Source: Elusimicrobia bacterium GWC2_64_44
Lineage (GTDB): Bacteria > Elusimicrobiota > Elusimicrobia > Elusimicrobiales > UBA9959
NCBI GenBank assembly: GCA_001799845.1
Contig: MGUG01000005.1
Span: 43,662-107,661 of the forward strand
Direction of reading: 5' to 3'
DNA length: 64,000 nucleotides
The notes below the pieces were generated by a model, which saw nothing but the letters and a program-made list of their open reading frames with translations, was not told the origin of the DNA and searched no databases. Within the stretch, counting starts at the first letter, position 1, and each line of letters begins with the position of its first letter. A program made the position numbers and the translations under genes. Of the stretch, positions 18,444-28,880 are shown one piece after another.

Positions 18444-19682
18444 TTAAAAATATCTCAAGAATACCCAGTATATTATGCCATTTATCGCCGTCAGCGGGAG
18501 CCCGGCGCGCGCGAACTCCGCGAAGGTTATGGTCTGCCCCGCTTTCTTCTCGGCGTTCTGGATTATTATCACGTTGCTGGCAGCGCCCAGGATGAACATG
18601 TTGCCGGCAAAGGTGGACGCCGCGGCGAGCGCCATCAGCTCGGGCGTGCCCGCCCCGGCGTGGCGCAGCACGGGCAGGTAAAGCGCCACCAGCGGCACGT
18701 TGGAGATCAGCTGGCTCAGCAGCACGCTGACCGCCATGATGGGCCCGAGGCCGGAGATGTCCGCCCCGGTGCGAGCTATCAGCCCCTGAAAAAAGCCGGT
18801 GTCCCACACGCAGCGCGTCAGCGCGAACATCCCGGCGAAGAAAGCCAGCGTGCTCCAGTCCGTTTTCCGCAGGATCTCGAAGCGCCGCGGACTGAGCAGC
18901 AAGCCAGGCGCGGCGGCGGCCAGGGCGATCCACGTCAGGCGGAAATCCAGCGCCGGGTTTATGGAGACCAGGATGATTTTGGCGGTGATAGCCAGCGCCA
19001 GCACGGCGGCCGTGAGCCTGGCCAGGCGGGCCAGGGCCCTGTCCTTCACCGGCTCCTGCGAATGGCTAAGTTTTGCGGCCGGGAATTCCCCGGGGTAGAA
19101 ATGCCGCAATACCAGGAAAACCGCGCCGAGGTTCAGCAGCGTCGGGAGGGCGAGGTATTTAAAGAAGGTCAGGAACGGCGCGGCGAGTTCCCCCCTCACC
19201 GCCACCAGCAGGTTCTGCGGATTGCCTATCGGGCTCATCACGCTGCCCACGGTTATGGAGAAGGCCAGCGCCAGCAGCAGCGCCTTCGGGGACAGGCGGT
19301 GCTTGCGCGCCAGCAGCAGCGCCACCGGCGTGCCGATGATGGCCAGCGTGTCGTTCATCAGCAGGGCCGAGGCCAGCCCCATGAAGAACACGAAAGTCAG
19401 CAGCAACCCCGCTTCGGTGCGCGCGCGCTTGAAAACCTCGAACTCCGCGTGCGCGAGCCACCCGCTCAGCTCGAAGACCTGCCCCGCCGCGAACATGCCG
19501 AACAGGAACAGCATTACGTCCGAGTCCACGGCGGCGAGCGCCGCGGCGGGCCTGAGGTCTCCGGACAGCAGCACGGCGGCGGCGCCGCCGCACATCACCT
19601 GCCAGATCTCGAGACGATAGCCGCGCACCTGCCTGACCGCCGTGAGCAGGAAAACCGCGGCGAGGATGAGGACGGGGAACAT
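18444..19682 (-). CDS. ArsB/NhaD/SLC13-type anion permease
   Basis: Multi-TM; FFMGLASALLMNDTLAIIGTPV; ISNVPLVALYLPVL; ITVGSVMSPIGNPQN. Confidence 0.8.
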   Translation of the reverse strand: MFPVLILAAVFLLTAVRQVRGYRLEIWQVMCGGAAAVLLSGDLRPAAALAAVDSDVMLFLFGMFAAGQVFELSGWLAHAEFEVFKRARTEAGLLLTFVFFMGLASALLMNDTLAIIGTPVALLLARKHRLSPKALLLALAFSITVGSVMSPIGNPQNLLVAVRGELAAPFLTFFKYLALPTLLNLGAVFLVLRHFYPGEFPAAKLSHSQEPVKDRALARLARLTAAVLALAITAKIILVSINPALDFRLTWIALAAAAPGLLLSPRRFEILRKTDWSTLAFFAGMFALTRCVWDTGFFQGLIARTGADISGLGPIMAVSVLLSQLISNVPLVALYLPVLRHAGAGTPELMALAAASTFAGNMFILGAASNVIIIQNAEKKAGQTITFAEFARAGLPLTAINGIIYWVFLRYF

Positions 19683-20284
19683 CAGCCGGCTTTAACGAGG
19701 GCCTCGTAATCTTCCGGCGTGTCGATGTCGCGGATGATCCCGGTGTCCTTCACTTCCAGGTCGGTGATCCTGACGGAGGGATGGTGGGTCACCCAGTGCA
19801 GGCCTTTCTCGAGCGGCCCTTCGAAGCAGAGCGCGCGGTGCGCCGCCGGGATGAGGATGGGGTGCCCGCGCTTAAGTTTAGAATCAGCGGCCCGGAAAGC
19901 ACGGGGAATGACGATGGTCTCTTTACTGTTGTTCCAGCTGTCGATGACCCGCTTGTAGGTTTCCCTGTCCACCGCCGGCTGATCGGCCAGGCAGACCAGG
20001 AAACCCTCGGCGGTTTCAGAGGCGTCCAGCAGCCCGCAGCGCAGCGACGAGAGCTGCCCGTGCTCCGGGTGCGGGTTGACGGTCACCTTCTCACCCGCCG
20101 GGGTCCAGCCGGCCAGGATCTCGTGCGAGTCTTTGCCCAGCACCACCACCCGGTCCTCTACGCCAGCCCGGCGCAGCGCGTCGCAGACATGCTCTATGAA
20201 GGGCAGGCCCCGCCACTGCAGCAGGGCCTTGGGCCGCCCCATCCGGGAAGAATCACCCGCCGCCAGTATAATAGCCGAGAGCAT
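19682..20284 (-). CDS. MocA-like molybdenum cofactor nucleotidyltransferase
   Basis: IILAAGDSSRMGRPKALLQWRGLPFIEHV; LADQPAVDRETY; RGHPILIP; DIDTPEDY. Confidence 0.88.
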   Translation of the reverse strand: MLSAIILAAGDSSRMGRPKALLQWRGLPFIEHVCDALRRAGVEDRVVVLGKDSHEILAGWTPAGEKVTVNPHPEHGQLSSLRCGLLDASETAEGFLVCLADQPAVDRETYKRVIDSWNNSKETIVIPRAFRAADSKLKRGHPILIPAAHRALCFEGPLEKGLHWVTHHPSVRITDLEVKDTGIIRDIDTPEDYEALVKAG

Positions 20285-20288
20285 GGTC

Positions 20289-21398
20289 TTAGTCCCCCAT
20301 GCAGATGCCGAGGTCGCGGGCGGTCACTATGCTGTCGCAGTCGGGCGGCACGGTCTTCATGCGGCCGGAGATCTCCGCCAGCGGGACGTAGCGCACCGTC
20401 GGGGGGTCCAGCGCCACCATCACGCCGCTCTTGCCCTCGTCCAGCGCGCGCACGGCGGCGGCGCCGAAGCGCAGCGAGAGCAGGCGGTCGAAAGTTGTAG
20501 GGCTGCCGCCGCGCAGCAGGTGGCCCAGCACCACGGTGCGGCACTCCTTGCCGGTCAGGGGCTCCAGCTCCCGGGCCACCCGCTCGCCGGCGCCGCCCAG
20601 CTTCTCGGCGCGGCCGAGTTCTTTGCTGACCACGCAGACCTTGCCGCCTATCGGCGCGGCGCCCTCGGCCACCACCACTATGCAGTAATGCTTGCCGCGC
20701 TTGGGGCGCAGCTTCAGGGCTTCGGCCACTTTCTTTATATCGTAGGGGATCTCGGGTATGAGGATGGCGTCGGCGTTGCCGGAGATGCCGGCGTTCATGG
20801 CTATCCACCCGGCGTAGCGGCCCATCACCTCCACCACCATGATGCGCCGGTGCGCGCTGGCGGTGGAGTGCAGCCGGTCGATGCATTCCGTGGCGAAGGA
20901 GACGGCCGTGTCGAAGCCGAAGGTCGCCACCGTCTTCTCGAGGTCGTTGTCTATGGTCTTGGGCACGCCTATCACGCGCAGGCCCTTCTCGGCCAGCACA
21001 TTGGCGATGGCCAGCGAGCCGTCGCCGCCGAGGGCCACCAGCGCGTCCAGCTTGTTCTTGCGGAAGGCCCGGATCAGTTCGTCGGTGCGGTCCCTCTCGT
21101 ACCACTTGCCGTCCTTACCCAGCGTCGGGTACTTGGCCGGATTGCCCTTGTTGGTGGTGCCGAGTATCGTGCCGCCCAAATGCGTGATGCCGCGCACCTT
21201 GCCGCGGGTCAGGGTGATCAGCCCGCCGTCGGGATAGTCTTCGGGCATCATCAGGCCGTTATAGCCGTCCCGGATGCCCACCACCTCTATGCCCTTGTGC
21301 AGCGCGGAGATTACCACGGCGCGGATAACCGCGTTAAGGCCCGGCGCGTCGCCGCCGCCGGTGTTGATAGCGATTCTTTTGATCTTGGTTTTAGCCAT
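20289..21398 (-). CDS. 6-phosphofructokinase family
   Basis: NTGGGDAPGLNAVIRAVV; LGGDGSLAIA; PKTIDNDLE; EVMGRYAGWIA. Confidence 0.92.
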   Translation of the reverse strand: MAKTKIKRIAINTGGGDAPGLNAVIRAVVISALHKGIEVVGIRDGYNGLMMPEDYPDGGLITLTRGKVRGITHLGGTILGTTNKGNPAKYPTLGKDGKWYERDRTDELIRAFRKNKLDALVALGGDGSLAIANVLAEKGLRVIGVPKTIDNDLEKTVATFGFDTAVSFATECIDRLHSTASAHRRIMVVEVMGRYAGWIAMNAGISGNADAILIPEIPYDIKKVAEALKLRPKRGKHYCIVVVAEGAAPIGGKVCVVSKELGRAEKLGGAGERVARELEPLTGKECRTVVLGHLLRGGSPTTFDRLLSLRFGAAAVRALDEGKSGVMVALDPPTVRYVPLAEISGRMKTVPPDCDSIVTARDLGICMGD

Positions 21399-21464
21399 AA
21401 AGAGTTCCCTTCGTATACCTGATTATCACAATCTTTAACGCCGCCTTTCAAGAACGCCGGCGGC

Positions 21465-23792
21465 TCACAGCCCCTTCAGCGCCTCCCAGAAGTCCAGCGC
21501 GTCGGCGTAGCGCATGGTCGGCTCCGGCTCCAGCGCGCGGCTTATCAGCGCGTCCACTCCGGGCGGCAGCCACGGCAGCACAGAGCCGGCCTCGCGGTAA
21601 TCCTTCAGCAGCTTCTGCTTCTGGTTATCCAGACCGGTATAGGGCAGTGAGCCCGTGAGCATCTCATACAGGCAGACGCCCATCGAATAGATGTCGGACT
21701 CACGCTTTACGACTCCGGAATGCTGCTCCGGGGCCATGTAGGCCGGCGTGCCGGAGCTGGTCTGGTGGCTCACGCGCGTCAGCCCGTCGCGCAGCGTGCA
21801 GGCCAGGCCGAAATCCATCACCATGGCCTTGCCGGTGTCCGCCAGCATGATATTGGGCGGCTTCAGGTCGCGGTGGATGACGCCGTTGGCGTGCGCGTAA
21901 TGCACGGCGTCGCAGGTGCCCTCGAAGACTTTTTTGCAGTCGTCGAGCGTGAGCCGCTTTTTTTCCTTCAGGAGCGCGTAAAGAGTTTTTCCCGCCACGT
22001 ATTCGAAGACCAGGTAGATCTCCCCGTCCTGCTCTATCAGGTTGTAGAGGGCGACGATGTTGGGATGGTTCAGCTTGTCCACGATGGCGGCTTCTTTGCG
22101 GAAGCGTTCGTATTCTTCAGGGTATTCCTTGAGGTAGGAATGCATCTGCTTCACGGCCACGGTCAGCCCGCTCTTGCGGTCCAACCCCTCGTAAATTATG
22201 CCCATGCCCCCGGCCGCCACCGTGCTGCGCAGCTCGTAACGGCCTGCCAGCGTGATAGCCGGCGCGGGGGCCACGCGGGCGGGCGAAGCCCCGGCCGGAG
22301 GGGCTGGGCGCGGCGCCGCGGACGGGCGGGGCGGCCCGGCTACGACCCGGGCTTTAAGCCGGTCGCGCCGCTCGGCCGCATCCTTGTACTCTATCAGGCC
22401 GTAAAGTTCCACGGCGCGCTCGAAAGACCCGGCCGCTTCCAGGGCGCCGGCCAGCTCGTAATAATTTTCCGCGCCCTCCGACGGTGAGATGGTGGTCAGC
22501 AGGCAATCCGCGGCCAGGCGGTCGAGCTGCCACGCCAGGTCCTGGCGCCCCTTGGCGTCGGCCAGGCGGCCCAGGCGCAGGAAGGCGGCGGGCAACGCCT
22601 CGGGAGAGGCGGCTGGGTCCGGCGGCAGCGCGCCCTTCAGGCGCTTCTGCTCGAACACCGCCCCGCCGGGCCCGCGCCCTACGGGGTGCGCGGCGGCTAT
22701 CTCCCGGTCTATGGTCGACAGCACCAGCCCGGCCCGCACGAAGTCCCCGAGCTGCAGGTAGATCTCGAACAGCAGGCTGTAATCCGTAAGCGTCATCCGT
22801 GACTGCGGTTTTTTGAGCAGCGCGGCCAGGGCCTCCTGGAACTTCCCCGCCCGCGCGGCGGCCGCCGCCTCGCTATAAACTCCGGGCGGCGGCGGCGCCC
22901 CGTAGGGGGCGGCGGCCCTCGCCGGAGCCGGGAGCTCCTGCGCGCGCGGCGCGGGCGGCTTTGCCCGGCCGACGGAAGAAAAGAAGCGGGCCAGGCCCCG
23001 CCAGGCTTTGGCCCACGGTACCGTGACCGCGAGGATCAGCAGGCCCACCACGAAAGACAGGATATCGAAGATCTGTTTTAAGGGGCCCGGGCGGTCGCCC
23101 TCCCGCGCCTTGATGTTGGCGGCGAAGGCGGCCACGTCGGCCGGGGCCACGCTCACGCGCGGCCTGCCGGGCGCCCTGACCTCGGCGGAGATCAGGAACT
23201 CGTCGCCGTCGGACTCGATAGCGAGGCTGCCCGGGACCACCACCTCGGCCAGTTGCGCCTTCAGGCCGCTCATGTCGCCGGACAGCTCTGCCAGGGCCCG
23301 CGCGTCGGAGGTGTACCGCCCGTGGCGCAGCTTGTACATTTCCTCCAGCTCGGCAATGCGCAGCAAGCCGCGCCGCACCGCCGCCGCCGGGTCCCGCGGG
23401 CCGCCGCGCAGACTCTCCTGTATCAGGGCGTGCATCCGGCGCACGTCGGCGGACTGGGGGCGCATGCGCAGCAGCGCCTCGAAATCCGCCAGCGCCCTGG
23501 GGTAGTCCCCCCTGGAGTAAGCGGCGTAGCCGCGCTTGCTGTAGGCCGCGGCCAGCCTGGGCTCTATCTCGGGCTCCAGCTCCGGGTCCAGGCCGTATGC
23601 CTTGCTGAAAGCTATTATCGCCGAGGTATGATCGCCCTTGTCGTAGGCGGCCAGCCCGGACCTGTAGAGGCCGCGGGCCCGCTCCTCCGCCCGCTGGTCG
23701 GCGGCGGCCGGCCCGGGAGCCAGGCAGCAGAGTACCGCGGCCAGCGCCAGGGCGGCGTGCGCGAATTTACAGCCTGTTTTCCCGGTTTTCAT
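21465..23792 (-). CDS. Ser/Thr protein kinase with N-terminal signal/TPR region and C-terminal kinase domain
   Basis: TPR-like N-terminus, TM, then VAAGGMGIIYEG...VIHRDLKPPNIMLADTGKAMVMDFGLA. Confidence 0.9.
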   Translation of the reverse strand: MKTGKTGCKFAHAALALAAVLCCLAPGPAAADQRAEERARGLYRSGLAAYDKGDHTSAIIAFSKAYGLDPELEPEIEPRLAAAYSKRGYAAYSRGDYPRALADFEALLRMRPQSADVRRMHALIQESLRGGPRDPAAAVRRGLLRIAELEEMYKLRHGRYTSDARALAELSGDMSGLKAQLAEVVVPGSLAIESDGDEFLISAEVRAPGRPRVSVAPADVAAFAANIKAREGDRPGPLKQIFDILSFVVGLLILAVTVPWAKAWRGLARFFSSVGRAKPPAPRAQELPAPARAAAPYGAPPPPGVYSEAAAAARAGKFQEALAALLKKPQSRMTLTDYSLLFEIYLQLGDFVRAGLVLSTIDREIAAAHPVGRGPGGAVFEQKRLKGALPPDPAASPEALPAAFLRLGRLADAKGRQDLAWQLDRLAADCLLTTISPSEGAENYYELAGALEAAGSFERAVELYGLIEYKDAAERRDRLKARVVAGPPRPSAAPRPAPPAGASPARVAPAPAITLAGRYELRSTVAAGGMGIIYEGLDRKSGLTVAVKQMHSYLKEYPEEYERFRKEAAIVDKLNHPNIVALYNLIEQDGEIYLVFEYVAGKTLYALLKEKKRLTLDDCKKVFEGTCDAVHYAHANGVIHRDLKPPNIMLADTGKAMVMDFGLACTLRDGLTRVSHQTSSGTPAYMAPEQHSGVVKRESDIYSMGVCLYEMLTGSLPYTGLDNQKQKLLKDYREAGSVLPWLPPGVDALISRALEPEPTMRYADALDFWEALKGL

Positions 23793-23901
23793 ACCTGGTT
23801 GAAGTATAACAAAGGGCGCCGTCCTTATCAAAGCTTCGCGGCCGCCCGCATAAAGGACCGCGGCCCCTGGCGGGGCCGCAGGCGCTCATGTCCATCCATC
23901 C

Positions 23902-25269
23902 TTACACACCGGCTTTCCGGTAGAGCTTGGCGGCCGCTTTGCCGGCGCGCTCGGTCAGCTTGAACTCGTCCACCTGCGTCAGGCGGCCGTTCTTCACTAC
24001 CACCTTGCCGTTGACTACGGTGTACTTGGTGCGGTGCGACGCGCCGCAGAACAGCAGCGACGCCAGCGGGTCAGACTTGGAACCGATGTAATCCAGGCCG
24101 CTCACATCGAAAATAGCCAGGTCCGCGGCCTTGCCGGGCTCGATGGAGCCGATATCGGAGCGGCCGAGCACCGCGGCGCCGCCGCGGGTGGCCAGCTCCA
24201 GCGCCTTGCGGGCGGGCATGGCCTTCACGTCCTCCAGGCGGTGCACCAGCATGCACTGGCGCGCTTCGCCCAGCATGTCGCAGGAATCGTTGGAGGCGGA
24301 GCCGTCCACGCCGAGGCCCACCGGCACCTTGTGGCGCAGGAACATCGGCACCGGCGCTATGCCCGAGCCCAGCCGCAGGTTGGAACAGGGGCAGTGCGCC
24401 ACTCCGGTGTGCGTCTTGCCCATCCGCTTCGCTTCGGCTTCGTTGATATAGACGCAGTGGGCGAACCAGGCGTTGCCCTCGTCCACCCAGCCCACGGATT
24501 CCATGTATTCCAACGGGCGCATTTTGAATAGCTTCTTGCAGAAGGCTTCCTCGTCCTTGGTCTCGGCGAGATGGGTATGCATGCGCACGCCCCATTTCTT
24601 GGCCATCTCGGCGGTGAGCCTGAGCAGCTCCGTAGTGACGGAGAACGGCGAGCACGGCGCCATGGCGACGTTGGTCATGGCGAACTTCTCGCGGCCGTGG
24701 AATTTGTTGATGAGCCGCTCGCAGTCTTTGAGGATGAAGTCCTCGTCCTGCACGACGGAATCCGGCGGCAGGCCGCCCTTGCTGCGCCCGCGCGACATGG
24801 AGCCTCGCGTCGCGGTGAAGCGCATGCCCACTTCGCGCGCGGCCGCTATCTGCGTGTCGATGAAGAAGCCGCTGTCCTTCTTCGGGAAAAGATACAGGTG
24901 GTCGGAGCTGGTGGTGCAGCCGGTCAGCAGCAGCTCGCCCAGGCCCGCCTGCGTGCTGGCGTAAATGGCCTCGGGGTCCACGTGTTTCCAGATGTCGTAG
25001 AGATAGACCAGCCAGTCGAACAGTTCCGCGTCCTGCACCTTGGGCAGGTTGCGAGTGAGCGTCTGGTAAAGGTGGTGGTGAGTGTTGACCATGCCGGGCA
25101 TGACCACGCAGCCCTTGGCGTCTATCACCGTGTCGGCTTTGACCTTGAGGCCCTTGCCCACCTTCTTTATCTCGGGGCCCTCTATGTAGACGTCCCCGCC
25201 CTTTATCTCGCGGCCGGCGTCGTCCATGGTGGCCAGCACCTCGGCGTTCTTGATCAGCAGTGTTTTCAT
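23902..25269 (-). CDS. 8-oxoguanine deaminase-like amidohydrolase
   Basis: GMVNTHHHLYQTLTRNLP; CTTSSDHLYLFP; ATRGSMSRGRSKGGLPPDSVV; HTHLAETKDEE; LGVDGSASNDS. Confidence 0.85.
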   Translation of the reverse strand: MKTLLIKNAEVLATMDDAGREIKGGDVYIEGPEIKKVGKGLKVKADTVIDAKGCVVMPGMVNTHHHLYQTLTRNLPKVQDAELFDWLVYLYDIWKHVDPEAIYASTQAGLGELLLTGCTTSSDHLYLFPKKDSGFFIDTQIAAAREVGMRFTATRGSMSRGRSKGGLPPDSVVQDEDFILKDCERLINKFHGREKFAMTNVAMAPCSPFSVTTELLRLTAEMAKKWGVRMHTHLAETKDEEAFCKKLFKMRPLEYMESVGWVDEGNAWFAHCVYINEAEAKRMGKTHTGVAHCPCSNLRLGSGIAPVPMFLRHKVPVGLGVDGSASNDSCDMLGEARQCMLVHRLEDVKAMPARKALELATRGGAAVLGRSDIGSIEPGKAADLAIFDVSGLDYIGSKSDPLASLLFCGASHRTKYTVVNGKVVVKNGRLTQVDEFKLTERAGKAAAKLYRKAGV

Positions 25270-25325
25270 AATGGTCCTTAAGATCTCCGCGCTTTTGATA
25301 TTATAGTAAAATCAATATTAGACGG

Positions 25326-27902
25326 ATGATACAGAAAGGCGACAAGATCGGCACCTATTCCATAACCGGCGAGCTCGGCCGCGGGGGCATGGGCGTGGTG
25401 TACCGCGCCCACGACAAGGCCCTGCAGCGCGACGCCGCGCTGAAGATGGTGCTGCCCGAGGCGGCCACGCCCAACAGCAAGCGGCGCTTCCTGCGCGAAG
25501 CCGCGGCCATAGCCCGCTGCGACCACCCCGGCATCCTGAAAGTCTACTCCTTCGGCGAGCACGAAGGCCTGCCCTACATGGCCATGGAGTACGTGGACGG
25601 CAAGCCGCTGCTGGCCTTCCTGGAACTGGCGCGCGCCGTTAACGACGCGAAAGACCTGGAGGAACTCAAGCGCTTCGGCTATATCCAGGACTCTACGCCC
25701 GAGGACGAGGAGCTGCCCTTTTTCCTGCGGCCGCTCGCCGGCCCGCCGCTGGCCGACCCGGACTACGAGAACCGGGCCGCGGCGCTGGTGGCCGGCGTGG
25801 CCGACGCCCTTTACGAGGCGCATTCCCTCGGCATTTTGCACCGCGACATCAAGCCCTCGAACATTTTGATAGGCCGCAAGGGCCTGCCCAAGCTGGCCGA
25901 CTTCGGCCTGGCCAAGTTCGCAGACTCCTCCGACATCACTACCGGGCAGCCGATGCTGGGCACGCTGCGCTACATGGCCCCGGAGAATTTCTCCAACCGC
26001 GAGGCCTCCGCCGCTTCCGATATTTACAGCCTGGGCACGGTGCTCTACGAGCTGCTGACGCTGCGGCACCCGTACAAGGGCGACTCCACGGCGGCGTTCA
26101 TAAGGGCCGTAACGCAGGACAAGTGCCCGCCTCCCTCCAAATACAACCAGTCGGTCTCCCCGGCGCTCGCGCTGGTGATCATGCGCTGCCTGGAGAAGAG
26201 CCCGGCGGCGCGCTACAAGAACGCGCGCGAGCTGGCCGACGCCATCCGCCTCGCGGCCCGGCCCAAGGGGCTCAAGACCAATATCGTCGACGGGCTGCTG
26301 GGCCTGCTGCGCACGCAGCCGCAGGCCGGCGCAGCGGAGGCCGACGGCGAGCTCCGCTCGGCCGCAGAGACGGACCGCCGGGAGGCCGCGCGCCTGGCCG
26401 GCGAAGCGGCCCTCAACTATTTCAGCGACTTCTCGGTGCCGCAGGCGCAGGACCTGGCGGAGGCTGCCCTAAAGCTGGACCAGTACTCCGTGGACGCCAC
26501 CGCGATGCTGACGGTGCTCTCCAACCACATGGGCGAGACCCCGCTGCTGCGCAAGGCCGGGGCCCGGATGCGCCGGCTGGCCAGGTCCGGGGCTGACGAG
26601 CACGCCCGCCTTTACGCCGGGCTCCTCGCCGAGCATTTGGCCAAGTCGGCCGACTGGCTGAAAAAGATGGAGCATTACCTGGGCGGCGGCTCCGACGACC
26701 CGGCGCTGCTCGCCATCTGCGCCAGGGCCAGGCTGGCCGCCGGAGACTACGCCAGGGCCCGGGACTACGCCCGCCGCATAGACAAAGCCATCCCCGGCGG
26801 CTCGCTGTTCACCTGGTTCGTGGAGGCCTATTTCAACGTCTGGGCCGGGCGGCGGGACCTGTGGCTGCAGCTCACCCTCGACGCCATAAAGGACCACCCG
26901 GGCAACGTCATGCTGCGGTTCGCGCTCGCCGAAGGCCTTACCGAGACCGGCCGCCTCGACGAAGCGGAAGCCGCGCTGAAAGAAGCCGCCGGCCTGGCGG
27001 GAGAGCACGACTTCATGCCGCTGCTGCGGGGCGAGCTCGCGCTCATGCGCGGGGACTACAAGGCGGCCTGCGTCGACATCCGCAAATCCTTGGGGGCGGA
27101 GAAAGACGAATCCATCGGCTACGCGTACTACCGCCTCAGCAAGCTCTACGCCCTCCGGGGCGACAGGAAAGAGGCGCTGCGCCACCTGGGCATAGCCCGC
27201 AACCAGGCGCCTGAGCTGAACTTCAAGACCCCCCAGGAACTGGAGGCGCTCGTCGAGGGTTCGGTGGAATACGCCCCCTCTTTCGAGGGCCTGCCCGCTG
27301 ACTGCCTGGAGCTGAATTTCAAAAAAACCAAGCGCGCCCTGCTGGACAACCTCTGCTCCGCGTCCAAGAACACGGATACACCTTTTTCCACGGTCTACAT
27401 GTTCGGCAGGGACACGGAGCCCGCCGCGGTACGCAGCTGGGCCGTCTTCAACCACCTGGACCTGGAGCCGAGGAAGCGGGTAAAGATCTTCCTGCAGGCC
27501 CTGCCCATGTCCTCTTTCCTGGACGCCCGGGGCAACCCGCTGAAGGCCGAGTTCACCCGGGTGCAGACCTCCTACGCCCGGTACATGGCCACGGTGCAGC
27601 TGCCGGCGCCGCTGCGGCAGTCCGGCTTCTGCCCGGTGGAGGCCCAGCTCAACCTTGAAGGCCTCTGGCACGAGCGCCAGGGCGGGGTCATCGATCTGCG
27701 CCTGGAGGAAACCGCGCGCGGCGTGGGGCACCGGGCCCATATCCTGGCCCTGCCCGAGGATTCCGAGATGCTCGAGCTTTCGGACCGCGCGGACGAGGAG
27801 CTCAAGCGCGGCGGGTGGCGCTTCCTCGTCTACCGGCGCCTCTTTTTCGACGGCGCGCATTTCAGGCTGAAGGCCAGGTTCAGGCACAGGAAGGCCGCAT
27901 GA
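25326..27902 (+). CDS. Ser/Thr protein kinase (N-terminal) with C-terminal TPR-like region
   Basis: LGRGGMGVVYRAHDK; ILHRDIKPSNILIGRKGLPKLADFGLA; APENFSN; helical repeats after ~aa 350. Confidence 0.9.
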   Translation: MIQKGDKIGTYSITGELGRGGMGVVYRAHDKALQRDAALKMVLPEAATPNSKRRFLREAAAIARCDHPGILKVYSFGEHEGLPYMAMEYVDGKPLLAFLELARAVNDAKDLEELKRFGYIQDSTPEDEELPFFLRPLAGPPLADPDYENRAAALVAGVADALYEAHSLGILHRDIKPSNILIGRKGLPKLADFGLAKFADSSDITTGQPMLGTLRYMAPENFSNREASAASDIYSLGTVLYELLTLRHPYKGDSTAAFIRAVTQDKCPPPSKYNQSVSPALALVIMRCLEKSPAARYKNARELADAIRLAARPKGLKTNIVDGLLGLLRTQPQAGAAEADGELRSAAETDRREAARLAGEAALNYFSDFSVPQAQDLAEAALKLDQYSVDATAMLTVLSNHMGETPLLRKAGARMRRLARSGADEHARLYAGLLAEHLAKSADWLKKMEHYLGGGSDDPALLAICARARLAAGDYARARDYARRIDKAIPGGSLFTWFVEAYFNVWAGRRDLWLQLTLDAIKDHPGNVMLRFALAEGLTETGRLDEAEAALKEAAGLAGEHDFMPLLRGELALMRGDYKAACVDIRKSLGAEKDESIGYAYYRLSKLYALRGDRKEALRHLGIARNQAPELNFKTPQELEALVEGSVEYAPSFEGLPADCLELNFKKTKRALLDNLCSASKNTDTPFSTVYMFGRDTEPAAVRSWAVFNHLDLEPRKRVKIFLQALPMSSFLDARGNPLKAEFTRVQTSYARYMATVQLPAPLRQSGFCPVEAQLNLEGLWHERQGGVIDLRLEETARGVGHRAHILALPEDSEMLELSDRADEELKRGGWRFLVYRRLFFDGAHFRLKARFRHRKAA

Positions 27903-28846
27903 CGCCTCCGCTCACGCTCACCCTGCGGCTTAAAAAGCCGCTCGCGCGCGGCATCACCTCGCTGAAGCTGCTGGACCCCACTATCTCCGACCTGGCGGGC
28001 CTCCTCACAGGCGTGAAGCCGGTCACCTACACCGATTACGCCGGGAGCGACTGGCCGTATATCAAAGGGCTTTGCGACGCGCTCGGCCTGGTCTACGCAG
28101 ACCCGGAGGCCGCGGCGGCGCGGCGCGGCAAGCATCTGGGCTCGGCGCCAGGCGGCCGGAAGATGCTGCTGCTCGCCAGGAAGCCAGGGCCGCTTAAAGC
28201 GGCGGTGGCGGCGTGGGGGAAATCGGCCATAGACCGCGACTGGGGAATGCTGCTTGGCTACCCCGCCTGCTGCGTGGACGCGTACATCCGCTGGCGCACC
28301 GGCTGCCACGAGCAGAAAGACCTGGTCCGCTTCACGGCGGAGAATTCCCCCGCGGGAAAGGCCTGGGACTTCAAGCTCAACAATATCGTCAACTATTTTT
28401 CCCGCGTGTACGGCGCAGACGAGCCGCAGAGCCGCCTGATCAGCGACCTGAACCAGCGCGCCGGGCTTCTGATCTCCATAGCGCACGTGGCCAGCTGGCA
28501 TTCCTGCTCCTACCTCTGCAAGGAGAGCTCTAAGAAAGCCTCCGCTATCTTCGAGTTCTTCGAGGATTACGCCCCGGCTTACGCCGCGGGCCTAAAGCGC
28601 CTGCTGGCGCGGCCGTTCCTCTTTGTGGATAAATACGATTTTCTCCCCCTCGAAAAAAAGGCCGGGGCGGGTTGGGCTTTCACCTACCCCGCGCTGCCGC
28701 TCGGCCTGCTGCCGCCCGGGCGCGCCGCGGCGCTGAAGAACTCCGACGGGCTGGAGATCTCCGGGCGCGGCCTGAAGCTGGGCGGCAGAACCCTGAAGAC
28801 GCCGGCCGCGCCGTTAATATTAAATTTTTCTTCCCGAAATTTATAA
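27899..28846 (+). CDS. Uncharacterised Cys-rich protein, translationally coupled to kinase
   Basis: ATGA overlap at 27899; motifs GMLLGYPACCVDAYIRW and HVASWHSCSYLCKESSKKA. Confidence 0.65.
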   Translation: MTPPLTLTLRLKKPLARGITSLKLLDPTISDLAGLLTGVKPVTYTDYAGSDWPYIKGLCDALGLVYADPEAAAARRGKHLGSAPGGRKMLLLARKPGPLKAAVAAWGKSAIDRDWGMLLGYPACCVDAYIRWRTGCHEQKDLVRFTAENSPAGKAWDFKLNNIVNYFSRVYGADEPQSRLISDLNQRAGLLISIAHVASWHSCSYLCKESSKKASAIFEFFEDYAPAYAAGLKRLLARPFLFVDKYDFLPLEKKAGAGWAFTYPALPLGLLPPGRAAALKNSDGLEISGRGLKLGGRTLKTPAAPLILNFSSRNL

Positions 28847-28880
28847 AATAGATTGCGGACAGACTGACAGGAGCCCGATC

